A stretch of 64,000 bases of DNA from Streptomyces sp. P3 (GCA_016893485.2 JAFEKX020000001.1:1364001-1428000), one strand, 5' to 3'; positions 10,596-21,887 are shown, counted from the stretch's first letter. Notes: generated by a model not told the origin, from the sequence alone. Numbers and translations are program-made.

Positions 10596-11058
10596 ATGGA
10601 CGGCACGGTGGAAGTGGTCCTGTCCGTGACGGGTGAGGGGTCCCGCGAACCTGCGGGCGACCGAACTCCGGGACCTGTGGGCGTACTTGACGAACCGTCC
10701 GGAACTCCGCGGACGCGTCACCAGACACACGACGGACGAGACGGACACCGGCCATCTGAGCCCGCTGACGGACGCACTCGTCGCCGCGCTCGAACCGGGC
10801 GGCACCTTCACCGTCCTCGCCGGAGCCCTCGTCGCCTGGATCAAGTTCCGGCCCCGCACCGAGTCCATCAACCTCAACATCCGCCGCCCGGACGGCAGTT
10901 GCGTCGAGATCGAACTGAAACGACAGCAGGCGAAGGAGTACGACGCGGTCGACAGGATGGTCCGGGCGGCCGACACACGGGCCGTGCGGGTAACGTCACC
11001 GCCCGTGTGCGCGCCAGGTCCTCGCCGTACCGCCCGTCTCAGCTCCGCCGCAGCCTGA
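10596..11058 (+). CDS. Small EACC1-like (effector-associated constant component) protein
   Basis: Reconstructed length is 153 aa. The pattern of an N-terminal strand (VEVVLSVTG), then ELRDLWAYLTNRPELRGRV, a Gly-rich helix ALEPGGTFTVLAGALVAWI, and a strand pair SINLNIRRPDGSCVEIELKR, resembles the EACC1 module found beside bacterial caspase-like and other predicted immune effectors. No effector gene is adjacent here, so it looks like an orphan. One extra G near 10638 joins the two parts. Its end overlaps the convergent mannosidase gene by 20 bp. The family call is from memory of the pattern and is moderate. Confidence 0.5.
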
Positions 11059-14045
11059 GTGTCCGCAACTCGAAGGGGCGCAGGGCCAGTTGTATCTGCT
11101 CCGCGTCCCATTCGGGTGCGACCGCGTCGGCCAACGGCCGCTCCAGCAGGTCCACGACGTCCACCGCGTCGCACGCGAAGCCCACCGTCAGGGCCGCCTT
11201 GGCCCGTCCCCGTGCGCCTCGTGGAAGCGGACCACGACGTCACCGCTCCCGTCGTCGGCCAGCTTCACCGCCGTGACGACGACCGCGTCCCGGTTGACGC
11301 TCACCAGCGGCGCGACCTCCCGCGCACCCTCAACTCGCCGTTCCGGCAGGTTGATTCGCCACCCCTCGCGCACCGCGTCGCCGATGCCCGCGCCGGGCAC
11401 GAGTGCGTGCCGGAAGCGGTGGACGCCCTGGTCGGTCTCGGGGTCGGGGAAGCGCGGGGCGCGGAGGAGGGAGACGCGGACCGTGGTGGTCGTGCCGCTG
11501 TCGCTGCGGACGGTACGGGTCACGTCGTGGCCGTACGTCGAGTCGTTGACGACGGCGACGCCCCAGCCGGGCTCCTCCAGGTGGACGAAGCGGTGGTTGC
11601 AGGCCTCGAACTTGGCCGCCTCCCATGAGGTGTTGGTGTGCGTGGGCCGGTGGAAGTGCCCGAACTGGGTCTCGGACGCGTACCGTTCGGCGTGCACGTC
11701 CAGCGGGAACGCGAGCTTCAGGAACTTCTCCGTCTCGTGCCAGTCCACCTCGGTGTCGATGAGCAGCCGCCGCTCGCCGGGCGCGAGGGACAGCACCTGG
11801 GTGACCCGGGACGCGCCGAAGGACCGGACGATCCGCACGGAGTTGTCGGCCTCGGCCACTGACCTCCTCCGCGTCGGTGAGGTCGGTGACGGTGTTGCGG
11901 TAGAACTCGTCGACGTCCCAGGCGTCCCACATGTTCGGGAAATCCGGGTGGAGTTGGAGCAGGTTCGCGGCCCCGCCGGGGCGATCGTCTCGCGGTCGGC
12001 CTCGATGTCGTAGGCGGAGACGACCAGGCCCCGGGCGTCGATCTCGACGCGCAGGAGTCCGTTCTCCAGTACGTGTCCGCCGCCGACCCGGGTCGCGAGT
12101 GCCGTCTCGCCCTGGACGGCCGGGGTCTGCGCGCCGCCCGCGAGGACGCCTTCGCGGCTGTGCGGCGCGGAGTTGAAGAGGAGGGGGTCGCGCCCTCCCC
12201 GCCAGGGCGCGCTGGGCCGCGTCGATGATGGCGTTCAGCTCGGAGGCGATCCGCTCGTAGGTGCGGCGGGCCTCGCGGTGGACCCAGGCGATGGAGGAGC
12301 CGGGCAGGATGTCGTGGAACTGGTGGAGCAGGACCGTCTTCCAGATCCGGTCCAAGTCCTCGTACGGGTAGGGGAATCCGGCCCGTACGGCCGCCGTCGC
12401 CGCCCACAGTTCCGCCTCGCGCAGGAGGTGTTCGCTGCGGCGGTTGCCCTGCTTGGTCTTGGCCTGGCTGGTGAGGGTGGCGCGGTGCAGCTCCAGGTAC
12501 AACTCGCCGACCCAGACGGGGGTTCGGGGTATTCGGCCTCGGCCTTCTCGAAGAACTCCTTCGGGGTCTCCCAGGCCACGGCCGCCGAGCCCTCGAGGTC
12601 GTGCAGGCGGGCCGCCTTGGCGACCATCTCGCGGGTGGTGCCGCCGCCTCCGTCGCCCCAGCCGGTGGGCGCGAGGGAGTGCCGGGCGACGCCCTTGTCC
12701 TTGAAGTTGCGTGCCGCGTGGGCGATCTCGCGGCCCTGCATGGAGCAGTTGTAGGTGTCGACGGGCGGGAAGTGGGTGAAGATCCGGGTGCCGTCGATGC
12801 CCTCCCAACGGAAGGTGTGGTGCGGGAACTTGTTCGTCTGCGACCAGGAGATCTTCTGCGTCAGCAGCCACTTGGAGCCCGCGGCCTTGATGATCTGCGG
12901 GAGTCCGGCGGCGAAGCCGAAGGTGTCGGGCAGCCAGGCCTCCTCGTTCTCGATGCCGAACTCGTCGAGGAAGAACCGCTTCCCGTGCACGAACTGACGG
13001 GCCATCGCCTCCGAGCCCGGCATGTTGGTGTCCGACTCGACCCACATGCCGCCGGCCGGCACGAACCGCCCGTCCGCCACCGCCTTCTTGACCCGCGCCC
13101 ACACCTCGGGCCGGTGCTCCTTGACCCAAGCCCACTGCTGAGCCTGCGACATGGCGAAGATGAAGTCCGGCTCGTCCTCAAGGAGGGCCGTCATGTTGGA
13201 GGTTGTGCGCGCGACCTTGCGGACCGTCTCACGCAACGGCCACAGCCACGCCGAGTCGATGTGCGCGTGCCCGATGGCGCTGATGCGGTGCGCGGACGGG
13301 ACGGCGGGCGAGGCCAGGACGGCGGCCAGCTGTGAACGGGCCCGCTCCGCCGTGCCGTTGACGTCCTGGAGGTCCACGGCGTCGAGCGCCTTCTCGATCG
13401 CCCGCAGCAGGTCCCAGCGGCGCGCGGAGTCCACCGGCAGCTCGGCCATCAGTTCGCCGAGGACCTCCAGGTCGAGGACGAGGTTCCAGACGTTCTCGTC
13501 GAGGACGGCGAGATCCATGCGGGTCAGCGTGTACTGCGGCTCGCTGCCCGCGGTCTCCTTGTCGCCCAACTGCGTGGGCAGGAAGGGGTGGTAGTCCAGG
13601 ACCACCGGGTTGGACGCGGCCTCGACGTGCAGCCGCACCTCCTCGCCACCGGCCACGGGCGATCCGATCCTGACCCACTGGTTGCGCGGGTTGAGGCCCT
13701 TCACGGGGGTGCCGTCGGGCCGGTAGACAAGGCCCTCGCACTGGAAGCCGGGCATGTTCTCGTCGAAGCCGAGGTCGAGCAACGCCTCGACGGTCTTCCC
13801 GGCCCACTCCTGGGGACGGTCCCGGTGACGCGGAACCAGCTGGTGCCCCAGGGAGCACCCCACCGGGCACCCACCGCGATCGGTTCGGGTGTGCCCGCGA
13901 GCCCCTCGGCCACGGGCACCGGCTCGTCGGGCGCGTGCCAGACGGCCACCTCCAGCGGCACGGACTCGGGGTACACGGCGGGACGGATGCGCTCTTCGAG
14001 GACACGCTTGAGGCGGGCTTCGACCAGGCTGCGGTCGTCATGCAT
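11039..14045 (-). CDS. GH38 alpha-mannosidase
   Basis: Reconstructed length is 1003 aa, the normal size for this family. The GH38 catalytic region is clear: IGHAHIDSAWLWPLRET (metal His and Asp), then FAMSQAQQWAWVKEH, FVPAGGMWVESDTNMPGSE (nucleophile Asp region), and PDTFGFAAGLPQI. C-terminal beta domains include LHPDFPNMWDAWDVDEFY and RRLLIDTEVDWHE. Seven one-base errors break it (near 13814, 12523, 12200, 12187, 11977, 11868 and 11197), all in or near G/C runs. There is no clear signal peptide, so it is probably intracellular and acts on imported manno-oligosaccharides, which fits the neighbouring CUT1 importer. Confidence 0.9.
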
Positions 14046-14203
14046 GCGGGGTGCTCCGTAGCTCGGTTGCGGGTGGGGGCAGGGGCGGTGCCAAGCGGGT
14101 GTTACCAGGCGTATGTGACGGTCACGGGGGCCGACGCTGTGTAGAGCTCCCTGTAGCGCGCAGTTCGAACCTCGCCTCCTGGACGGGACGGTGCGTCCGG
14201 GGT

Positions 14204-15460
14204 TCATGCGCTGGTGACTCCCTGGGGCGTGGGAAGTACCTGGTCGGGAGTGACGACTTCGGTGATGCCGCGTGCGGCGAGGTGTTCCCTGTCGTCGGCG
14301 CGCGCGTCGAGGACGGTCGTCGGGCGGGCGCCGTCGGCGACGAGCCGGAAGTAGGCGTCGAAGACCGGTCCACCGGGACCGCAGCCCGAGCGGACCGACG
14401 GGTCGGCGGGCACGACGAGGGCCGTGGTGCGGGTGGCGGGCGTGTACGTGGGCTCGCGGGCCGCCTCGGCAAGGACGAGGGCGATGTCCTTGGGCCGCCG
14501 GTCGTTGGTCAACAGGCCGAGCCCGTACTCGAGTTCGGGGAAGTCGGCGAGCTCGCGGGACACGTCGTGCGAGCACCACCAGGTGATGCCCCAGAGGTCG
14601 GGGCAGTCGAGGGCGTTGCCGATGGTCGCGGAGGCGAAGTCGGCCGCGTGCTCGGCGGGGACGAGCGGCTGGGGCGCGCCGACCTCCTGGAGCCAGACGG
14701 GCCGGTGCGGTTCCTCGGCCCACGCCTTGCTCAGCTCGATCAGGTACGCGGCGTGGTGCTCGGCGGGGACCGAACTCCGGCCGTGGCGTTGGCCGGTGCC
14801 GTTGAAGACCCAGGAGTGCACGGCCGTCATCGCACCGTGCCGCGCGGCCTGGGCCGGGGTGAACGGCATGTCGTCCTGGTACCAGGTCGCGTCGTACTCG
14901 GCGTGCAGATGCGGCTTGCCCGGCGCGCCCTGCGCACAGGCCGCGAGCATCCGCTCCAGCCAGGCGTCGATCTGGCCCTCCGTCGCCCGGTCGGGGTCCG
15001 GGTGCGGGCCGGCCGAGAACTGGTTGACCTCGTTGCCGAGGGTCATGCCGATGAAGTGGGGGCGGTCGGCGAGGGCGGCGGCGAGCGTGCGGAGGTAGGT
15101 CGCCTGGCCGTCGAGGACGTAGGGGTCGGTGAAGAGGTTGCGCCGGTGCCAGGTGCGGGTCCAGGCGGGCAGGTAGTCGAAGCTGCTCAAGTGCCCCTGC
15201 AGACCGTCCACGTTGACGTCGAGCCCGCGTTCACCGGCCGCGTCGACCAGCTCGACGAGCTGCTGCACGGCCTTCGTTCGGATCAGGGTCCGGTTGGGCT
15301 GGAAGTACGGCCAGAGCGGGAAGACGCGGATGTGGTCGAGGCCCAGCTCGGCGATCGAGTCGAGGTCGGCGCGTACGGAGTCGAGGTCGAAGTCGAGCCA
15401 GTGGTGGAACCACCCTTCGCTGGGCGTGTAGTTGACGCCGAAGCGCACGGCAGAAGACAT
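14204..15460 (-). CDS. GH5-like glycoside hydrolase, probable beta-mannosidase
   Basis: An intact 418-aa TIM-barrel hydrolase. The acid/base is seen in GMTLGNEVNQF and the nucleophile Glu in VWLQEVGAPQ, matching clan GH-A. The first strand FGVNYTPSEGWFHHW and GLDHIRVFPLWPYFQ fit GH5 subfamily 18 proteins, which in actinobacteria cleave the beta-mannosyl link of the N-glycan core and sit beside GH38 enzymes. There is no signal peptide, so cytoplasmic action is likely. Subfamily assignment is by resemblance and context; GH5 versus another clan-A family was not tested. Confidence 0.78.
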   Translation of the reverse strand: MSSAVRFGVNYTPSEGWFHHWLDFDLDSVRADLDSIAELGLDHIRVFPLWPYFQPNRTLIRTKAVQQLVELVDAAGERGLDVNVDGLQGHLSSFDYLPAWTRTWHRRNLFTDPYVLDGQATYLRTLAAALADRPHFIGMTLGNEVNQFSAGPHPDPDRATEGQIDAWLERMLAACAQGAPGKPHLHAEYDATWYQDDMPFTPAQAARHGAMTAVHSWVFNGTGQRHGRSSVPAEHHAAYLIELSKAWAEEPHRPVWLQEVGAPQPLVPAEHAADFASATIGNALDCPDLWGITWWCSHDVSRELADFPELEYGLGLLTNDRRPKDIALVLAEAAREPTYTPATRTTALVVPADPSVRSGCGPGGPVFDAYFRLVADGARPTTVLDARADDREHLAARGITEVVTPDQVLPTPQGVTSA

Positions 15461-15503
15461 CGGAATCCTGGTTCTGTAGTGCGTACCTGAATGCGGGAGG
15501 ACG

Positions 15504-16402
<899 letters not shown>

Positions 16403-16406
<4 letters not shown>

Positions 16407-17290
16407 GAGTCCTCCTTGCGGTCGGCCCGCAGCACGAGCAGCATCAGGGCGACGGTGACGACGAAGACGACGATCGAGAGCGCGGAGGCGTAGCCGACGC
16501 GGCCGGTGAGGCCGGTGCCGGTGCGCTGGACGAGCATCACGAGGGTGGTGTCCTCGCCGGCGGGTCCGCCGCTGGGTCCCGCCATCAGGTAGACCTCGGA
16601 GAACACCTTGAAGGCGGCGACCGAGGACAGCGCGCCCACCAGCACCATCGTGGAGCGGACCGCGGGTACGGTCACCGTGAAGAAGCGGCGTACCGCGCCG
16701 GCGCCGTCGACCGACGCGGCCTCGTGCAGTTCGCGCGGGACACTGGCGAGCGCGGCGAGGTAAATGATCATGTAGTAGCCGAGGCCCTTCCAGACCGTGA
16801 CGGCCATGGCGCTCAGCAGAAGCAGCCACTGGTCGCTGAGGAACCCGATCTTGCCGACGCCGATCGTCTCCAACAGCGAGTTGACCAGGCCGCGTTCGTC
16901 GAGCAGCCACACCCAGATCAGTCCGACGACGACGATCGAGGCGACGACCGGGGTGTAGAACGCGGACCGGAAGAAGGTGATGCCGGGGATGTTCTTCTGC
17001 ACCAACAGGGCGAGCAGCAAAGGGAGTACGACGAGTGCGGGCACCACCCCGACGATGTACAGGGTGCTGTTGCGCAGGCCGGTCCAGAACATGTCGTCGT
17101 GCCACAGCTCGCGGAAGTTGGCGAAGCCCACGAAGTGGCCCGGGATCAGGGTGCGCCGGTCCGTGAAGGAGTTGATCACGGTGGAGGCGAAGGGGTACAG
17201 CACGAAGGCGCCGACGATCAGCAGCCCGGGGGCGGCGAACAGCCAGGGGCTGGTGGGCAGTTGGCGCCGCACGCGGGACACGTCGGCCAT
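16403..17290 (-). CDS. Carbohydrate ABC transporter permease (MalF type, CUT1)
   Basis: An intact 295-aa permease with about six helices. The N-terminal helix is PWLFAAPGLLIVGAFVLYPF; NFRELWHDDMFWTGLRNSTL is typical of MalF/UgpA proteins; the EAA loop reads ELHEAASVDGAGAVRRFFTV. It starts at ATG 17290, a few bases after the binding-protein stop. With the MalG partner it would import oligosaccharides released from mannose-rich glycans. Confidence 0.92.
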
Positions 17291-17296
17291 GGGTCC

Positions 17297-18587
17297 TCAG
17301 CCCTCCTGCTGGAGCAGTGTGTTGCACGCCTTGACAGCGTTGTCGAGAGCCGCCTTGGGGCTTTCCTTGCCCTGCAGCGCCTTGGCGACCTCGTTGCGCA
17401 GCGCGGTCTTCATCTGCTCGCTGAACAGCACCGGCGTGTAATTGACCGCGTTCTTCAGGGACTTGGCGGCGGCGATCCGCACCCGCGTCTCGTCGGTGCC
17501 GTCCTCCTTGGTGAAGTACGGGTCGTCGAGGGAACCGGCGGTGCTCGGGAAGATGGCGACCTTCTTCGCGAACGACATCTGCTGCTGGGCGTCGGTGACG
17601 TAGTGCGCGAAGGCGACGGCGGCGGGCGTGTGCTTGGTCTTGGAGTTGACCATCACACCCATCACGTACATGTTCACGTGGCCGGTGCTGGTGATCTGGT
17701 CGGTGATGCCGATGTTCTTGTACAGGGTCGGCGCCTGCTTCTTGAAGTTGTCGAGGTCCAGCGCGCTGCCGGGGTTCATGGCGACGGCTCCGGTGAGGAA
17801 CTTCTTGCCGGACGACTCGGGGGTGGCGGTGAGCGCCTGCGGGTCCAGGGCCTTCGCGTCGTACAACTCCTTGTACTTCGTGAGGAGTTCGATGCCCTTC
17901 GCGTCGTTGAAGGCGAAGGCGGTCCCGGCCTTGTTCATCAGCTCGACGCCGTAGCGGCCGAAGTCCTCGACGGTCGGGACGTTGGCGAGGGTGGCGACCT
18001 TGCCGTCGGTCTTCTTCGCCAACTGGAGGGCCTGGGCGAAGAGTTCGTCGTACGTCTTCGGCGGCTGGTCGGCGTTGAGCCCGGCCTGTGTGAAGAGGGA
18101 CTTGTTGTAGAAGAGCGGGCCGGTGTTGAGGTACCAGGGGAAGGCGTAGGTTCCGGTCATGCCCGGTATCTGGTGGCTGGCCCAGGCACCGGGCAGGTAC
18201 TCGCTCCTGTACTTCGCGGCCGACTTGTCGAGGTCGAGCGCGAGGCCCGCCTTGGCGAGCGGGGCGACGAGGTCCGGGAGACGTTGACGACGTCGGGCAG
18301 GGTGCCGCCGGCGGCGTCCGCGCTGATCTTGTCGGCGTAGCCCTCGGCGGGCTGGTCGATCCACTTCACGTGGGTGCCGGGGTACTGCTTCTCGAAGCCG
18401 GAGATCACGCCCTCGAAGTACGGCTTGAAGTTGGCGCGGAGGTTCCAGGTCTGGAAGGTGATGTCGCCCTCGACCTTGCCCGAGGCGTCGGTCGAACCTC
18501 CGTCGTCTCCCCGGAACCGCAGGCGCTCAGCGGCATGAGGACTACGGCGGCGGCAGCGGCGGCGAAGGCTCTGCGGGAGATGCGCAC
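17297..18587 (-). CDS. Carbohydrate ABC transporter substrate-binding lipoprotein (CUT1)
   Basis: Reconstructed length is 430 aa. The preferred start is GTG 18587, because AAAGGAG lies 9 nt upstream; ATG 18608 in the same frame would place that ribosome site inside the coding region. The signal peptide has twin Arg residues and a lipobox (MPLSAC). The extracellular solute-binding fold follows, with TFQTWNLRANFKPYFEGV, then YAFPWYLNTGPLFYNKSLF, a hallmark of group 1 solute-binding proteins. Missing bases lie near 18500 and 18281. It is the first gene of the glycan-uptake operon, divergent from LacI. Confidence 0.88.
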
Positions 18588-18679
18588 GGCGAGTGGCTCC
18601 TTTGCCATTGGGGTTGGCTGATCGTGCCGGGGCAGACCTTGCACGGTGTTCACGGGGCCCGTCAATGGATTCCGCTCAG

Positions 18680-18692
18680 CTAAATTCATTAG
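18680..18692. promoter_or_regulatory. CTAA-N5-TTAG operator-like site
   Basis: CTAAATTCATTAG lies 93 bp upstream of the binding-protein start, in the gap shared with the divergent LacI gene. Its outer arms (CTAA/TTAG) repeat those at 18755-18792, so it may be a second operator for the same LacI regulator. Confidence 0.4.
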
Positions 18693-18754
18693 TTGGCCGG
18701 ATCCGGACAACGCCACTGGTCAAGACGGCGTGTTGGCATTCTTGCGGTGGATCG

Positions 18755-18792
18755 CTAATGCGCTTTAGGGTGTGTGCACTCAAGCGCATTAG
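18755..18792. promoter_or_regulatory. Probable LacI operator: 11-bp inverted repeat
   Basis: CTAATGCGCTT (18755-18765) and AAGCGCATTAG (18782-18792) are perfect inverted copies separated by 16 bp, immediately upstream of the LacI-family gene. The left copy is itself a CTAA-N6-TTAG element. LacI proteins often bind sites centred on a CG in such AT-flanked palindromes. Control of both divergent genes is inferred. Confidence 0.6.
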
Positions 18793-18822
18793 TGCGCGGT
18801 GCCGATGGAATGGAGAGCGGGC

Positions 18823-19865
18823 TTGGCAGGCAAGCGGTCGCCCGCGCGTCGACCGACGATGAAGGACATCGCGCAGCGCGCCGGTGTGTCCGAGAGCGCC
18901 GTCTCCTTCGCGCTGAACGGCCGGCCCGGCGTCTCCGAGATCACCCGCGACCGGGTGCGTCGGGTCGCGGAACAGCTGGGCTGGCGGCCCAGCACGGCGG
19001 CGCGGGCGCTGTCCGGCGAGGGCGCGGCGACGGTCGGTTTCGTGCTGGCACGGCCCGCGGAGACCCTCGGCGTCGACTCGTTCTTCCTCCAACTCGTCTC
19101 GGGCATCCAGGAGGTGCTGGCGGAGCGCCATCTCGGTCTGCTCTTCCAGATGGCCGAGGACGTCGACGACGAGTGCGCGGTCTACCGCCGCTGGTGGGCC
19201 GAACACCGCGTGGACGGCGTCCTGGTGGCCGACCCGCGCACCGCCGACCCGCGGCCCGACCTCCTCGAGGAACTCGGCCTGCCCGCCGTGGTGATCGGCG
19301 GCGCACCCGACGAACACCACCCCGGTCTGTCGACGGTGTGGGCCGACGACGCGGGCGCGATGGCCTCGGTCGTCGACGAGTTGTACGCGCGCGGCCACCG
19401 CCGTATCGCGCACATCGCGGGACTTCCCGGCCTCGCGCACACCGAGCGCCGCATCCGCGCCCTGCGCGCCGAGGCCGCCCGCCGCGGGCTGACCGAGGTC
19501 CACTCGGTGACCACCGACTACTCGGACGCGGCGGGCGCGGCCGTCACCCGCCGGGTCCTGGAAGTCGCCGCTCCCCAACGGCGTTGATCTACGACAACGA
19601 TGTGATGGCCGTCGCCGGAGTGGCCGCCGCGACCGAACTCGGCCGCTCCGTACCGGCGGACGTGTCGGTGGTCGCCTGGGAGGACTCCGCGCTGTGCCGC
19701 ATGGTGCGGCCGTGGCTGTCCGCGCTGTCCCGCGACAGCGTGGAGTTCGGGCGTACGGCGGCACGGGAGTTGACGGCTCTGCTGGACGGCGGTCCGGCGC
19801 GCACGGTGCGGGTGCCGGTGCCGCGGCTGATCGAGCGGGACAGCACGGGTCCGGCGCGGGCCTGA
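18823..19865 (+). CDS. LacI-family transcriptional regulator
   Basis: Reconstructed length is 347 aa. The helix-turn-helix is PTMKDIAQRAGVSESAVSFA with hinge helix RALSGEG, then a periplasmic-binding-protein-like sensor domain (VGFVLARPAETLGVDSFFLQ; RGHRRIAHIAGLPGLAHTE; VSVVAWEDSALCRMVRPWL). TTG 18823 is chosen because GGAGA lies 7 nt upstream; ATG 18805 is an alternative. A missing C near 19573 shifts the frame before the last third. It is divergent from the sugar-importer operon and probably represses it until a manno-oligosaccharide is bound. Confidence 0.88.
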
Positions 19866-19935
19866 GCGTGCCGTAACTCCCGATTCGAGTCCGAATCGCC
19901 GGACACCGCCGGGCACTTCGTGTGAGGCTTTGCCC

Positions 19936-20739
19936 ATGACCTCCGAAGACCCGCTGGCCGACCGGCTCCAGCTCGACCGGCCGCACTCCGCCCGTGTGTG
20001 GAACTTCCTCCTGGGCGGCAAGGACAACTACGCCGCAGACCGCGAGGCCGGCGAAATGATCGTCCAGATGTTCCCGGACATCGCGCTCCTCGCCCGCCTC
20101 CAACGCCGGTTCCTGGTAAGGGCGGTGCGCTACCTCACCGAGGAGGCGGGCATCCGCCAGTTCCTCGACATCGGGACGGGCCTGCCCACTGTGGACAACA
20201 CGCACGAGGTCGCGCAGCGCATCGCGCCCGAGAGCCGCATCGTGTACGTCGACAACGACCCGCTGGTGCTGGTGCACGCGCAGGCGCTGCTCACCAGCAC
20301 CCCGGAGGGCGCCTGCGCCTACCTCGAGGCGGATGTGCGCGACCCCGAGCGGATCCTCGAAGTCGCCGCGAGGACACTGGACTTCGGCAAGCCGATCGCG
20401 CTGACGATGCTGGGCATCCTGGGCCAGATCCCGGACTCGGACGAGCCCGAGGCCGTCGTGGCCCGCTTCCTGGACGCCCTGCCGCCGGGCAGCTACCTCG
20501 CGCTGAGCGACGGCACGGACACCAACGCGGCGCTGAACCAGGCGATTTCGGTGTACAACGCCAACTCCGCCAGCTCGTACCACCTGCGTGGCCCGGAGCG
20601 GATCGAGGCGTTCTTCACGGGCCTGGAGGTCATCGAGCCCGGCATCGTGCCCACCTCGCAGTGGCACCCGGAGCCGGTCGACGTGGGCCGCGACCCGTCC
20701 GACGTGGACGCGATCTGCGGGATCGGCCGCAAGGCCTGA
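19936..20739 (+). CDS. DUF574-type S-adenosylmethionine-dependent methyltransferase
   Basis: An intact 267-aa protein of the actinobacterial S-adenosyl methyltransferase family (PF04672/DUF574). The N-terminal SARVWNFLLGGKDNYAADRE is diagnostic. The SAM-binding motif is FLDIGTGLPTVDNTHEVAQ, followed by IVYVDNDPLVLVHAQALL, and the end reads VDAICGIGRKA. ATG 19936 has GAGG about 8 nt upstream. Substrate is unknown; these genes are abundant in Streptomyces, often near XRE/DUF397 modules as here. Confidence 0.92.
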   Translation: MTSEDPLADRLQLDRPHSARVWNFLLGGKDNYAADREAGEMIVQMFPDIALLARLQRRFLVRAVRYLTEEAGIRQFLDIGTGLPTVDNTHEVAQRIAPESRIVYVDNDPLVLVHAQALLTSTPEGACAYLEADVRDPERILEVAARTLDFGKPIALTMLGILGQIPDSDEPEAVVARFLDALPPGSYLALSDGTDTNAALNQAISVYNANSASSYHLRGPERIEAFFTGLEVIEPGIVPTSQWHPEPVDVGRDPSDVDAICGIGRKA

Positions 20740-20754
20740 GCGTCAACACGCAGG

Positions 20755-20781
20755 AGGGGCACCGGAGTTACCGGTGCCCCT
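20755..20781. terminator. Bidirectional terminator hairpin
   Basis: A perfect 11-bp stem, AGGGGCACCGG with CCGGTGCCCCT, and an AGTTA loop lie between the convergent methyltransferase and ATPase genes. Position and symmetry suit termination from both sides. Confidence 0.8.
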
Positions 20782-20816
20782 TCTCGCTGTGCGTAGCTGA
20801 TGGCCGGTGCCCGGCG

Positions 20817-21364
20817 TCAGATCCGGAACAGCGCCCAGACCGTCTTCCGCCGCCCGCCCGCAGGCACCAGCCCCACGACTCGCTCAGCGCGGAGACCACT
20901 TGAAGTCCGCGCCCGGACTCCGCGAACTCGTCGGGGTGGCCCTCCACGGGTACGCGGTCGCTGTCGTCGGTCACGGCGCACACCGCGTACGGCAGCCGGT
21001 CCCACACCGCGAGCCACAGTGAAGGCTGCGGCTCGACAAGGGAGTTGGGCGCCCGGCCGTAGCGCAGCGCGTTGCTCACCAGCTCCGACACGGTGACCGC
21101 GACGTCGTCGAGGATCTCGTCGCCGGTCCGGTCGGCCAGCGTCGTGCGCGTGAACTCCCGTGCCACATGGGCGGATCGGGGCAGCGGCGGCACGACCAGG
21201 ACGGAACAGAGAGCGGGGTCGCGCCCGTCCCCTGCGGCGGGCACCAGGGTGACCGTCCGTCCCGGATCGGGCGGGCCGACCTGATCGACGGCCCGGCACA
21301 GCCACTCCCAAGTCCCCTCGATCCGCAGGGTGTCGACCGGTCGTACGACTTGCTCTGCGGACAT
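20817..21364 (-). CDS. HATPase_c domain protein (anti-sigma/RsbW-like, AbaA-type)
   Basis: Reconstructed length is 182 aa. The GHKL ATPase N-box reads VTVSELVSNALRYG, and the glycine-box equivalent is ESGRGLQVVSALSESWGW; the C-terminus ends in KTVWALFRI. Proteins of this type act as anti-sigma kinases or partners of XRE/DUF397 regulators in Streptomyces (whiJ/abaA-type loci). Start is ATG 21364 with AGGGG 6 nt upstream. A missing G near 20868 shifts the last 20 residues. It is divergent from the DUF397 gene. Confidence 0.82.
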
Positions 21365-21468
21365 CGCGACCCCTGAGACCCCTGGGAAGAGAACAACTGC
21401 GCGGCTACACCTGTCCGGAGCATCGTCCTCCGGCTGCCCCTGCGAACGCAAGTGCATCGGCAATTACC

Positions 21469-21566
21469 GCTGCAATTGCAGACGATCTTGCAAGCGGTCC
21501 GAGCGAGGGCTATCGTCCTGCACACCACCAATGGGTGCAATTGAAGCTGCAATTGCATCCGATCTT
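21469..21566. repeat. Direct repeat with TGCAATTGCA palindromes
   Basis: Two copies of GCTGCAATTGCA-NN-CGATCTT lie at 21469-21489 and 21546-21566, exactly 77 bp apart. Each contains the perfect 10-bp palindrome TGCAATTGCA, and a further TGCAATTG lies at 21536-21543. They fill the gap between the divergent ATPase and DUF397 genes and are AT-rich compared with surroundings. They are good candidates for binding sites of the WhiJ-like XRE protein encoded just downstream. Confidence 0.6.
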
Positions 21567-21576
21567 CCGGGGAGCG

Positions 21577-21828
21577 ATGAGGCCTCAGATCGAGCACGAG
21601 AACGGCATGTCGGCGACCCTGCTGAGCGGCGCGCAGTGGCGCAAGAGCCACCACAGCAACCCCGAGGGCAACTGCGTCGAACTGGCCGCGCTCTCCGACG
21701 GTCACGTCGCCGTACGCAACTCGCGCCATCCCGAAGGTCCGGCGCTCGTCTACACCAGCGCCGAGATCTCCGCGTTCGTCCGCGGTGTGAAGGACGGCGA
21801 CTTCGACGGCCTACTCCCCGGCCGCTGA
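21577..21828 (+). CDS. DUF397 small protein
   Basis: An intact protein of about 83 aa (ATG 21577) or 73 aa (ATG 21607). WRKSHHSNPEGNCVELA, then VAVRNSRHPEGPALVYT and EISAFVRGVKDGDFD, are the full DUF397 signature. DUF397 proteins are small partners of WhiJ-like XRE regulators and modulate development or antibiotic production in Streptomyces. It lies between a GHKL ATPase and an XRE gene, the standard module arrangement. GGGGAG just upstream of 21577 favours the longer form only weakly. Confidence 0.9.
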   Translation: MRPQIEHENGMSATLLSGAQWRKSHHSNPEGNCVELAALSDGHVAVRNSRHPEGPALVYTSAEISAFVRGVKDGDFDGLLPGR

Positions 21829-21850
21829 GGTCAGGCAAACCCGCGGATTG

Positions 21851-21887
21851 GCCGGAAGGTGCCGGACACAGGCCGGCACCTTCCGGC
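21851..21887. terminator. Strong terminator hairpin after DUF397
   Basis: A perfect 15-bp stem, GCCGGAAGGTGCCGG and CCGGCACCTTCCGGC with a 7-nt loop, lies 22 bp after the DUF397 stop and before the XRE gene. It separates their transcription at least in part. Confidence 0.8.
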
